The notes under the pieces are model-generated. The model was not told the origin of the DNA. It ran no database searches and saw only the letters and a program-made list of their open reading frames with translations. The translations under genes and the position numbers were made by a program. A stretch of DNA of 64,000 bases from Streptomyces sp. ISL-43 (GTDB lineage Bacteria > Actinomycetota > Actinomycetes > Streptomycetales > Streptomycetaceae), in assembly GCF_018614195.1 (NCBI RefSeq), contig NZ_JAGGOT010000059.1, positions 101,086-165,085 on the forward strand, given 5' to 3'. This document shows, piece by piece, positions 43,983 to 51,765 of this stretch (position 1 is its first letter; every line of letters starts with the position of its first letter).

Positions 43983-45530
43983 TTACACCTGCTCGTTCTC
44001 GGTCGCAGCGCTCACGGTCATGAGGCGCATGAGTGATTCCTGGGTCGCGTCCGTTCGGTCCACCTCACCGGTGAGCCGGCCCTCGGCCATCGTGTAGATG
44101 CGGTCGCACATGCCGAGCAGCTCGGGGAGCTCGGAGGAAATGATCAGCACCGCCTTGCCCTGGGCCGCGAGTTCGGCGATCACCGTGTAGATCTCGGCCT
44201 TGGCTCCGATGTCGATGCCCCGGGTGGGTTCGTCGAGGATCAGCACGTCCGGCTCGGAGAAGATCCACTTGCTGAGGACGACCTTCTGCTGGTTGCCGCC
44301 GCTGAGCTTCCCGGTCTCGGCGAACACCGAGGGCGCCTTGATGTTCATGGTCTTGCGGAAGGTCTCGGCGACCCGGGTCTCCTCGTGCTCGTTGACCCAG
44401 CCGCGCCGAGCGACCTTGCCGAGCGCGCTCAGCGAGATGTTGCGGCTGATGTCGTCCATCAGGTTCAGCCCGAGGTGCTTGCGGTCCTCGGTGACGTACG
44501 CGATGCCGTGGCCGATCGCCTCGGGGACGGTGCGGGTGCGGATCTCCTTGCCGTCCAGCAGTACCCGGCCCCCCGCGTAGCGCCCGTACGAGCGGCCGAA
44601 GACGCTCATCGCGAGCTCGGTGCGGCCCGCGCCCATCAGGCCGGCGATACCGACGATCTCGCCGCGCCGGACCTCGACCGACACTCCGTCGACGACCTTG
44701 CGCTGATGGTCGATCGGGTGGTGGACGGTCCACTTCTCGACGGCGAAGGCGACCTCGCCCACCTCGGGGGTGCGCTCGGGGTAGCGGTGCTCCAGATCGC
44801 GGCCGACCATGCCCCGGATGATCCGGTCCTCGGAGATGCCCTGGGCGTCGACCGCGATGGTCTCGATGGTCCGGCCGTCGCGCAGGATCGTGACGGAGTC
44901 GGCGACCTGGGCGATCTCGCCCAGCTTGTGCGAGATGAGGATGCAGGAGATCCCCTGGGCCTTGAGCTCCAGGATGAGGTCGAGCAGCTTGCGGCTGTCC
45001 TCGCCGTTCAGGGCGGCCGTGGGCTCGTCCAGGATGAGCAGTTTGACCTCCTTGGCGAGCGCCTTGGCGATCTCGATCAGCTGCTGCTTGCCCACGCCGA
45101 TGTCGGCGACCCGCGTGTGCGGGCTCTCGTCCAGGCCGACCCGCCGCAGCAGCGACTTGGCGTGCGTGAGCGTCTTGTTCCAGCTGATGATGCCCCGGTT
45201 GGCGTGCTCGTTGCCGAGGAAGATGTTCTCCGCGATGGAGAGGTACGGCACCAGGGCGAGCTCCTGGTGGATGATCACGATGCCGCGCTGTTCGCTGGCC
45301 CGGATGTCCTTGAAGGCGCAGGGCTCGCCCTGGAAGAGGATCTCGCCCTCGTAGGAGCCGTGCGGGTGGACTCCGCTGAGCACCTTCATCAGGGTGGACT
45401 TCCCGGCGCCGTTCTCACCGCAGACGGCGTGGATCTCGCCGGGGGCGACGCTCAGGTTGACGTGGGAGAGCGCTTTGACACCGGGGAAGGACTTGCTGAT
45501 CGAACGCATCTCGAGGACGGGTCCGGCCAT
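43983..45530 (-). CDS. mmsA: Monosaccharide ABC importer, double ATPase subunit (MmsA/XylG/GguA type)
   Basis: The 515-residue protein has two ABC domains. The first has Walker A GENGAGKST and Walker B LLILDEPTAALNGEDSRKLL. The second has a degenerate Walker A in GLMGAGRTELAMSVFG, signature LSGGNQQKVVLSKWIFS and Walker B VLILDEPTRGIDIGAKAEIY. The insertion YVTEDRKHLGLNLMDDISRN is typical of XylG/MmsA. It powers the adjacent permease. A 12-bp stem hairpin separates it from the binding-protein gene. Confidence 0.93.
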   Translation of the reverse strand: MAGPVLEMRSISKSFPGVKALSHVNLSVAPGEIHAVCGENGAGKSTLMKVLSGVHPHGSYEGEILFQGEPCAFKDIRASEQRGIVIIHQELALVPYLSIAENIFLGNEHANRGIISWNKTLTHAKSLLRRVGLDESPHTRVADIGVGKQQLIEIAKALAKEVKLLILDEPTAALNGEDSRKLLDLILELKAQGISCILISHKLGEIAQVADSVTILRDGRTIETIAVDAQGISEDRIIRGMVGRDLEHRYPERTPEVGEVAFAVEKWTVHHPIDHQRKVVDGVSVEVRRGEIVGIAGLMGAGRTELAMSVFGRSYGRYAGGRVLLDGKEIRTRTVPEAIGHGIAYVTEDRKHLGLNLMDDISRNISLSALGKVARRGWVNEHEETRVAETFRKTMNIKAPSVFAETGKLSGGNQQKVVLSKWIFSEPDVLILDEPTRGIDIGAKAEIYTVIAELAAQGKAVLIISSELPELLGMCDRIYTMAEGRLTGEVDRTDATQESLMRLMTVSAATENEQV

Positions 45531-45557
45531 GGTGGTGCATCCGTTCGACAGGGGGCG

Positions 45558-45598
45558 GTACGGGCGGGGGCCCGTCAGGTCGACTGCCCCGCCCGTAC
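45558..45598 (-). terminator. Intercistronic hairpin between binding-protein and ATPase genes
   Basis: GTACGGGCGGGG and its exact complement form a 12-bp stem with a 17-base loop in the 108-bp gap. It lies at the same operon position as the hairpin at 30760-30783, which suggests transcript trimming or attenuation to favour binding-protein synthesis. Confidence 0.65.
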
Positions 45599-45638
45599 AC
45601 GCCCGGCTCTGGTGCGGCCCTGCTTTCAGGCCCGGTGG

Positions 45639-46736
45639 CTACTTGAGCTGGTCGGCGGTGTACTGCCCGCCGTCGACCAGCACCTTCTGGTAGTTCCCCT
45701 TGTCGACGCTGACCGGCTGCAGCAGGTAGGCCGGAACGACCTTGGCCCCGTTCTCGTACTGCTTGGTGTCGTTGACCTCGGGCTTGCCGCCGGTGAGCAG
45801 GGCGTCGCCCATCTGCACCGCGACCTTGGCCAGCTCGCGGGTGTCCTTGTAGACGGTCTGGGTCTGCTCGCCCGCGATGATGGACTTCACGGAGGCCAGC
45901 TCGGCGTCCTGGCCGGTGACGATCGGCAGCGCCTTGCCCGAGCTGCCGTAGCCGACGCCCTTGAGGGAGGACAGGATGCCGATGGAGATGCCGTCGTACG
46001 GGGAGAGCACCGCGTCGACCCGGGCCGAGGTGTACGACTTGCTCAGCAGGTTGTCCATCCGGGACTGGGCGACGCCGCCGTCCCAGCGCAGCGTGGCGAC
46101 CTGGTTGAAGCCGGTCTGACCGCTCTGGACGACCAGCTTCTTCTGGTCGACGTACGGCTGGAGCACGCTCATGGCGCCCTGGAAGAAGAAGGTGGCGTTG
46201 TTGTCGTCCGGCGAGCCGGCGAAGAGCTCGACGTTGAACGGGCCCTTGCCGCTCGCGAGGCCCAGTTTGTCGATGATGTAAGTACCCTGCAGGACACCGA
46301 CCTTGAAGTTGTCGAAGGTCGCGTAGTAGTCGACGTCTCCGGTGCCGCGGATCAAGCGGTCGTACGAGATCACGGGGATCTTCGCCTCGGCGGCCTTGTG
46401 GAGGACGTTCGTGAGCGAGGAGCCGTCGATGGCGGCCACCACCAGCAGCTTGGCGCCCTTCGTGATCATGTTCTCGATCTGTGAGACCTGGTTCTCGACG
46501 ACGTTGTCGCCGTACTGCAGGTCGGTCTTGTAGCCCTTGGCCTGGAACTGCTCGACCATGTTGTCGCCGTCGTTGATCCAGCGCTCCGACGACTTGGTGG
46601 GCATCGCGATACCGACGAGACCGCCTTTCGCGTCACCGCCGTTCGCGCCGTCGCCCGCACCGTTGGCGCTCTGGCCGCAGGCCGTCAGGACCAACGTGAG
46701 GCCCGCGGCAGCGAGGCCCGTCAATACCTTCCGCAC
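45639..46736 (-). CDS. chvE: Multiple-monosaccharide ABC importer, lipoprotein binding subunit (ChvE-like)
   Basis: GTG 46736 has GGAGG five bases upstream. The 365-residue protein has a lipoprotein signal (LTGLAAAGLTLVLTACGQSA). It shows the ChvE/XylF pattern: VGIAMPTKSSERWINDGDNM, YKTDLQYGDNVVENQVSQIE, ISYDRLIRGTGDVDYYATFD and VDAVLSPYDGISIGILSSLK. ChvE-type systems carry several aldoses including L-arabinose and D-xylose. It is the first gene of an operon divergent from the araBDA side, behind operator D. Confidence 0.9.
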   Translation of the reverse strand: MRKVLTGLAAAGLTLVLTACGQSANGAGDGANGGDAKGGLVGIAMPTKSSERWINDGDNMVEQFQAKGYKTDLQYGDNVVENQVSQIENMITKGAKLLVVAAIDGSSLTNVLHKAAEAKIPVISYDRLIRGTGDVDYYATFDNFKVGVLQGTYIIDKLGLASGKGPFNVELFAGSPDDNNATFFFQGAMSVLQPYVDQKKLVVQSGQTGFNQVATLRWDGGVAQSRMDNLLSKSYTSARVDAVLSPYDGISIGILSSLKGVGYGSSGKALPIVTGQDAELASVKSIIAGEQTQTVYKDTRELAKVAVQMGDALLTGGKPEVNDTKQYENGAKVVPAYLLQPVSVDKGNYQKVLVDGGQYTADQLK

Positions 46737-46793
46737 TATTCCTCCAGGGGTATGCCGCGATCGGCGCGACCTCGGCAGGAGCCTCGGATCGAG

Positions 46794-46822
46794 TCGAGCG
46801 GGGGTCGAGCGGGGGTCGAGCG
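46794..46822. repeat. 11-bp tandem repeat in chvE leader region
   Basis: TCGAGCGGGGG occurs twice followed by a partial third copy, between promoter D and the chvE-like gene. It may only reflect local slippage. Confidence 0.7.
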
Positions 46823-46940
46823 CCGGCCCGGAGCGGGAGGGGGCCGGGTTCGCTCGGGGGCGGCACGGCCGACCGGGCGGCGGGGCGAGTGAACCCCGCT
46901 GGAGGCCCGGGTGGGTGCCGCTCTGGGCTGGCGTTACATG

Positions 46941-46969
46941 AGTGTTAACGCTCACAGAAACTGCGTCAA
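46941..46969 (-). promoter_or_regulatory. Promoter and LacI operator D (chvE-mmsAB operon)
   Basis: On the minus strand TTGACG (46969-46964), a 16-bp spacer and TAACAC form a promoter. The operator TCTGTGAGCGTTAACACT (46958-46941) covers the -10 box and most of the spacer. Architecture and half-sites match operators A and B. It is the most degenerate of the four. Confidence 0.72.
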
Positions 46970-47019
46970 GGGCCCTGAGATCACCGTTGGGTATAGCGCG
47001 GGCGCGCTCGGAGGAGGAC

Positions 47020-47048
47020 TTGACGGCTGGATTGTTAGCGCTAACAAT
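47020..47048 (+). promoter_or_regulatory. Promoter-like element and perfect LacI operator C, facing right
   Basis: ATTGTTAGCGCTAACAAT at 47031-47048 is a perfect 18-bp palindrome. TTGACG at 47020-47025 with a 16-bp spacer to TAACAA makes a rightward promoter of the same design as A and B. Downstream on the plus strand only a decayed hydrolase (antisense) and an ISL3 remnant are found. The site is 73-90 bp from operator D, so it could also serve as an auxiliary operator for looping at the chvE promoter. Confidence 0.75.
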
Positions 47049-47099
47049 CTCTCGCATGGCTCGCTGCCAGGGTCCGCGGCGACGCGTGTCAATCTGCTG

Positions 47100-47450
47100 A
47101 GCTGCGCGGGCGGAAGCCCGGCAGGCCGCCGCGCATGGGCCGTGGGGCACGCCGGGGAGCCGCTCGTGTGCGCCCTCCGCCCGAAGCTGATCTTGACCGC
47201 GGTGCCCGGTGTCGCGCATCCGCAGTTGGCGGGCCCAGCCGCGCTGGTGCTCGCGCCGGCGCCGGCAGGTGTCGTGGTCCTCCAGCGCGGTGAGCAGCAG
47301 GTAGGGGCGGTCGAGCCCGGGGTTGGAAACTGAGCAGCCGAAAAAGGCTCCTTCGAGACCGACGCCGACGGCGAAGCGGTCGTCCACCCGCAGGAGCTCG
47401 GCGGCGGCCGCTCCGCCCATGGAACGGCCGACGCGAGCGCCCGGTCTCCC
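47100..47450 (-). pseudogene. Alpha/beta hydrolase (lipase/PAF-acetylhydrolase-like) remnant
   Basis: The minus strand reads VGRSMGGAAAAELLRVDDRF, then GVGLEGAFFGCSVSNPGLDR and PYLLLTALEDHDT. This is the nucleophile elbow (GxSMGG) and following strands of the Streptomyces lipase/PAF-acetylhydrolase family. The N-terminal half is absent and the C-terminus is scrambled after RQLRM. An ISL3 remnant begins just beyond its broken 5' end, which may have caused the truncation. Confidence 0.55.
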
Positions 47451-47512
47451 AGCAACGCACCCTTCTGCGGGAGCTGGGCGACGGACCCGCGCCCGATCCC
47501 ACGACGAACTGC

Positions 47513-48049
47513 GGTCCGGGCGAGCCGAAGGCGCCGGAGGCTTGTCCGGAGGGCCGGTTCGCGGACCGCACCCGCGACCTGCACGCCGCTGTCCGCGCCG
47601 AGCTCGCGCGGGGACACAGCCTGCGCGAGATCGCCCGCAGGCTCCGGATGGGTCGCAACACGGTCCGCAAGTGCGCGAAGGCGTCGGCGCCCGAAGCGAT
47701 GTTCCACGTCCAGTGGCAGCACCGCGCCGGCAAGCTCGATCCCTTCAAGCCCTACATCCATCAGCGGTGGAACGAGGGCTGCACCAAGGCGTCCCGTCTC
47801 TACCGAGAGATCACGGACCTCGGATTCCGAGGCGGCTACAGCACCCTCCGCGACTACATCCGCCCGCTCCGCGAGGGCCGGAGGGAACCAGCAGCGCGGA
47901 CGCCTTCGCCCCGCATCGTGGCCCGCTGGATCACGAGCCACCCCGACCACCTGAACGAAGACAGCCGTCAATACCTCAAGAGGCTGGCCATGGTGGCAGG
48001 GAAACCAAGACGGCCGCGGCCCGTACCCCGTCTACGGTGGAACCAATAG
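47513..48049 (+). mobile_element. ISL3-family transposase remnant (C-terminal half start)
   Basis: The frame reads CPEGRFADRTRDLHAAVRAE, LARGHSLREIARRLRMGRNT, VRKCAKA and later PYIHQRWNEGCTKASRLYRE with GGYSTLRDYIRPLREG. This is the central helix-turn-helix and IS21/ISL3-like linker found in ISL3 transposases of actinobacteria. Both the N-terminal DDE part and the end are missing, and the frame degenerates after LKRLAMVAGKP. No terminal inverted repeats could be assigned. Confidence 0.65.
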
Positions 48050-48180
48050 CCTGACTGACCTCACATCGACAGCGGCTTCGGATCCTGCAGGGCGGGATGC
48101 CGGCACCCGGGGTAGTAGGTTCCGACAACTCACTCCGCAGCGCAGTTGCGAAAGAAGGCCGCGGTTCGCATGCTGGCCGC

Positions 48181-48258
48181 ATGGAGCGCATCGACCTCAA
48201 CTTCGGCCCCGTGAAAGCAGCACGGGAGGACCTCACCCGCGCGCAGGGCGCAGAATGA
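48181..48258 (+). CDS. Very small putative ORF
   Basis: ATG 48181 encodes 25 residues (MERIDLNFGPVKAAREDLTR and five more). Its stop overlaps the next start by ATGA, the coupling seen throughout this stretch, so it may be a real leader gene of a plasmid-like operon or a gene end. No family. Confidence 0.25.
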   Translation: MERIDLNFGPVKAAREDLTRAQGAE

Positions 48259-48743
48259 GGCGCGTTGAGCAGGTACGGAAGAACGCTGCCGATGCCCTGC
48301 CGGACCCGCCTTCGCCGGGGAGGGCGGCTCAACCTGGCAGATCGGAACAGGCAGTTGGCCTTGGTCGAGCTGACGGACTGGTCCCGCTGGTACCTGCGCA
48401 AGATCCAGCCGGCCGTGCGCGGCGCGCGCGCCGAGGCAGGGAAACCGCCCACGGAGAAGACGCCCGAGAAGCCCGCGACGCGCTGGCAGGCGCCCCGGAG
48501 GAGCTGGGCGGCGTGGCCCACCTGAAACGCGCGGAGAAGGCGGAGGAAGAGGCGCGTGAGCGCCTGGCCGACGAGATCGGCAAGGTCGCCCCGTACGCAC
48601 CGGATCCCGTACGCACCGGATCCCGGACACCCGACATAGCGACCATTTACAAGCAGCTGACCGACGGCACCGGCTACCGCCCCCGCCAACTCGACTCGAT
48701 GCGCGCCAAGGCAGCCCAACGCCTGGCCAAGAAGGACAGATGA
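48255..48743 (+). pseudogene. Frameshifted mobile-element-type hypothetical gene
   Basis: Coding-quality sequence switches frame twice. The start MRRVEQVRKNAADALPDP lies in one frame. Then LNLADRNRQLALVELTDWSR and WYLRKIQPAVRGARAEAGKP lie in another, followed by ALAGAPEELGGVAHLKRAEK and LADEIGKVAPYAPD back in the first. The end, RPRQLDSMRAKAAQRLAKKD, overlaps the next gene by ATGA. The family is not identified; overlap and neighbours suggest an integrative plasmid or phage. Confidence 0.45.
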
Positions 48744-49093
48744 CCGACATGCTCACCCCCTACGCCATCGCCGCCCTGGTCGCCGCCTGCGCGCTGCTGT
48801 ACGGCATGGTCCGGATATCCGGCGCCGCGAGCAGCTACCTCCTCGCGCAGGCCGAAGTACGCAGGCTCGAAGCCCGCGCGAAGGCCCGGCAGTTGGACCC
48901 CCCACAGCCCGTGTGCGGCTGTGGTCACCACTTCTCTTTCCACGACCCCGAAGCCCGCAGCTGCCACCACCAAAACAAGCTGGAGACCAGCTACCTCTTC
49001 GGCGGGATCACCGGGAACGAGCTCGTCGCGTGCGACTGCCGGCAGTACGTCGGCCCCGAGCCGCTCCCCACCGTGTACGCGCCCGAACTCTGA
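48740..49093 (+). CDS. Membrane-anchored hypothetical protein of phage/plasmid type
   Basis: The 117-residue protein has one N-terminal TM helix (YAIAALVAACALLYGMVRIS), an Arg-rich helix (AEVRRLEARAKARQLDPP), then a Cys/His-rich C-terminal part (CGCGHHFSFHDPEARSCHH and LVACDCRQYVGPEPLP) that probably binds zinc. Start and stop overlap or closely join the neighbouring genes. Similar small membrane proteins occur in actinophages and integrative elements; function unknown. Confidence 0.6.
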   Translation: MTDMLTPYAIAALVAACALLYGMVRISGAASSYLLAQAEVRRLEARAKARQLDPPQPVCGCGHHFSFHDPEARSCHHQNKLETSYLFGGITGNELVACDCRQYVGPEPLPTVYAPEL

Positions 49094-49119
49094 CAACGCT
49101 GACCAAGCTGTCCGACCGG

Positions 49120-49548
49120 ATGCGGGAGATGGTCGACGGCCAGACGAGGGACTGGCGACACGCGCACATCGGGACCAGGGCCTGGTGTGAACTGTGCGGG
49201 ACCGGCCTCCCCGCGAAGAACTTGCAGGTCGACCACCGGACGGTTTCGTTCCGTGAGCTGCGGAATCCATACCTGCTGAGACACGGCGGCGGTCTTGACG
49301 TGGATCTGGGGGCCTGGAAGGAGTTCCGCAAGAGGTTCGCGGAGATCCGCGCGTTGTGTGAACCGTGCAACCAGGCGGAAGCTCTCGGTGCTCCGCAGGG
49401 CACGGACATCAGTCATGTGTGGTCGGACCTGTGGGATCTTCTGGGAAGCGAGCCGCACTGTGTGTGCTGCGAGAGTGAACCGTGGTTCGTGCCGTGTGGC
49501 GCAGGTGTGCACCGCGGGTGCTGCGCGCATCCCCCGTCAGAGTGTTGA
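49120..49548 (+). CDS. HNH-type nuclease-like protein
   Basis: The 142-residue product contains WCELCGTGLPAKNLQVDHRT followed by a loop and FAEIRALCEPCNQAEALG. This is the CxxC - DH - CxxCN arrangement of zinc-stabilised HNH endonucleases of phage and plasmid type. A Cys-rich tail (HCVCCESEPWFVPCG, GCCAHPP) could bind a second metal. The start at ATG 49120 lacks a strong ribosome site. It follows the membrane protein gene by 26 bases. The catalytic His pair (first His in VDH) is present but the second catalytic residue is uncertain. Confidence 0.55.
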   Translation: MREMVDGQTRDWRHAHIGTRAWCELCGTGLPAKNLQVDHRTVSFRELRNPYLLRHGGGLDVDLGAWKEFRKRFAEIRALCEPCNQAEALGAPQGTDISHVWSDLWDLLGSEPHCVCCESEPWFVPCGAGVHRGCCAHPPSEC

Positions 49549-50058
49549 CGCCCCCCGTTCCGGCGAAAAGCCCGGGGACGATCGCCTCTCCCCTGACGTA
49601 GGTGCCGAGCGCCTTGCCCTGCTCGTACTCGCCTGCGGTGACCGAACTCCACAGGGCAGACACCTCGGGCAGTCCGGTAATGCCGTCATCGCAGCCCTCC
49701 CGGTATCCGTGCAACGCGTCTTCCGCCGATGTTCCCGAGGGGAGCTGGTCGGTCTGGTATTCATAGCCGTCGTCGCAGGCGCCGAACTGTTCGTCGATCA
49801 GCGGACCTCGCCCTTGTAGGCAGTCAGGGCCAGGACGAGCAGGGCCGTCATGGTGGTGGCGGTGCGGATGGCAGAGATCAACGGGGGCGGCCTCTTCCTT
49901 GTCGATGATGCCGGGGCGCTTCGGGGGAGTGATCGTTCGTCGGGGCCCGCGAAGAGTAGACCTTGAACGCCGATCAATCCCGACAGGTCCGAAACGTGAA
50001 ACAGCCCCCGCCGGTCCGGGATTTACCGGGGGCGGGGGGCTCGATATTGGGCCGGCTG
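49549..50058. other. No supported gene
   Basis: No frame has both a ribosome site and recognisable sequence. A GC-rich inverted repeat near 50008-50037 (CCCCGCCGGTCCGGG / TTTACCGGGGGCGGGG) is a likely terminator for the minus-strand excalibur remnant. Confidence 0.45.
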
Positions 50059-50340
50059 CTACGCGCAGCCGACGCCGTCACCGTCACGGTCGAGGTGACG
50101 GCCGTAGCCGGGGTCACCCCTGTGGACGGGTGCGGCTCCGGCAGCGCGCGCTGCGGTGCAGTTCTTGTAGTAGACGCTGCCACCCCCGCCGATGCTGGTC
50201 GAGGAGCTGCCGGAATCGTCCTTGGTGGGCTTGGGCTTGGGCTTCGGGGCGGGGGCCGGCGGAGGCGTCGGCTCGGGTTCCGGGGTCGGCGGGTGGCCCG
50301 CCTGACCAGCACATTCACCGCCCCCAGGGGCGGGATGAGA
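50059..50340 (-). pseudogene. Excalibur calcium-binding domain fragment without start codon
   Basis: The minus strand encodes a Pro/Lys-rich linker (PTPEPEPTPPPAPAPKPKPK), then SVYYKNCTAARAAGAAPVHR and GDPGYGRHLDRDGDGVGCA with a stop. This is the complete excalibur domain with its DxDxDG loop and Cys pair. No ATG, GTG or TTG start exists in frame, and the frame enters the end of the next gene upstream. Full-length relatives have an N-terminal membrane helix before the linker, so only the C-terminal part survives. Confidence 0.75.
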
Positions 50341-50342
50341 GT

Positions 50343-50951
50343 TCAGTGAAGGCGGTTTACGACGTTCCTGACCGTGGTGTTCTTGAAGTAGTCGACCGGA
50401 GGGTCACTCCAGTTGCTCTCCCACTCGATGAGGGTGACAGTGTCGCCGTCCCGACCCACGCCGAACAGGTGGTTGTGGTAGCTGTTGCTGAAGGTATACG
50501 TGACACGCAGGCCCTGGACGGTGGCTCCTTCTTCCACGTCCACAGTCCCGTAGTCGTACCCGGTCTCGATGGTGTCGGGACTCTCGTCGAAAGTGGCGGG
50601 GCATTCCGCGTAGGCCTGCCGCGCCTGCGCCGCGAACGCGATCGCCTCCGCGTCCGTCTCGAAGACGAGGGTGTTCTGGAGACCGCTGGCCGTTTCGGAC
50701 GTGGAGACGCCACGGCTCCAGACGTTGACCTCGGGCACGCTCCACGAGCGGCCGCATGTGGGGTAGCGCCAACCTCGCTCGGCCGGGTTGCCGTACCAGG
50801 TCGTTCCGTCCTTCGGCATGTCTGAGAGATAGACCATGCCCGGCCGGGGCCGCCATTCAGCGGCGACTGCCTCAGCCCCTGACGCCACCACCATCAGCGC
50901 GGTGGCCACTGCCGCCGTGACCGCGCCGCGCAGTCGCTTCCGTACCGTCAT
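50343..50951 (-). CDS. Secreted hypothetical protein
   Basis: ATG 50951 has GGGGGGAT six bases upstream and opens a signal peptide (RKRLRGAVTAAVATALMVVA, cleavage near AVAAEW). The mature part of about 170 residues contains YLSDMPKDGTTWYGNPAERG, WSVPEVNVWSRGVSTSETAS, EAIAFAAQARQAYAECPATF and TVTLIEWESNWSDPPVD. It looks like a sensor-type extracytoplasmic domain related in style to PknH-like or DUF lipoproteins, but I cannot assign a family. Confidence 0.65.
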   Translation of the reverse strand: MTVRKRLRGAVTAAVATALMVVASGAEAVAAEWRPRPGMVYLSDMPKDGTTWYGNPAERGWRYPTCGRSWSVPEVNVWSRGVSTSETASGLQNTLVFETDAEAIAFAAQARQAYAECPATFDESPDTIETGYDYGTVDVEEGATVQGLRVTYTFSNSYHNHLFGVGRDGDTVTLIEWESNWSDPPVDYFKNTTVRNVVNRLH

Positions 50952-51289
50952 GAGATCCCCCCGGTAGATGTTTGATGGGCCATGTCCCACGCTCAGGTCA
51001 CCCCAGGCCGTGGGTCCAGCGTGCCGCCCGACCCGCTCATCCAAGGTGCCGGAAAAGACGGAATGGCGCGGACTCCCCTTGAATCTGTCCGGTATGGCCT
51101 GCCCGGCGGACGGATTCGAACCCGTGCTCCTGGACTACGTCCTGGCCGTCCTGGGTGCCACCCACGACCGGGCGGCGCTACCGGATGTGGATCGGTTCCT
51201 CCGTCATCCCAACCCCCGGGGCCGCAGGGAGGCGGTGGAGGGGCGTCCAGGGCGAACGCTCAAACTGCGAGAAGGGCGAGGTCGCGGCC

Positions 51290-51725
51290 ATGGCGTTGTA
51301 CGTGGAGACCGTGATCGACGCCGACATGGACGTCCTCTGGGAGCGGACCCAGGACCCGGCCCGGCACCAGTCCTGGGACCTGAGGTTCACCTCGATCTCC
51401 TACCTGCCCCGCGCCGAGGGGGAGCCGCAGCGCTTCCGCTACGCGACCCGCATGCTGTCCCTCCTGTGGATCGCCGGCACCGGAGTCAGCGCGGGCGAGC
51501 GGCAGAGGTCCGACGGCACGCGCGTTTCGGCGCTGCGCTTCGCCTCGGGTCACCCGCTCTCGCTGCTGGCCGAGGGCAGGGACTACTGGCGCTACGTCCC
51601 CAGCCCCAGGGATCCGCTTCCTGAACCGGCTACGACGACCGCCCGCGCGGGGGCCGCTTCGGGGCCCTCGCCGACCGGCTGGTCTTCCGACCGCTCATGG
51701 GCTGGGCTGCCGCGGACGATGGTTC
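51290..51725 (+). pseudogene. SRPBCC-type protein, frameshifted and truncated
   Basis: The frame opens well (MALYVETVIDADMDVLWERT, QDPARHQSWDLRFTSISYLP, LRFASGHPLSLLAEGRDYWR), a START/SRPBCC-like fold beginning. At PSPRD near 51610 the frame is lost. The sequence continues in other frames as IRFL and then GGRFGALADRLVFRPLMGWA, which closely fits the family's continuation. Two indels and loss of the C-terminus make it non-functional. Confidence 0.65.
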
Positions 51726-51765
51726 CTGACCACCTCCCACCGGCCGGAGTCGGGAGGAGCCGCTG

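Noticed and set aside
51100..51190. Possible tRNA gene or att site (GGATTCGAACCC on the plus strand, i.e. a T-loop on the minus strand)
   Set aside because: The T-stem pairs only over two base pairs, the acceptor stem partner is absent and no D- or anticodon arm fits. At best it is a decayed tRNA 3' end.
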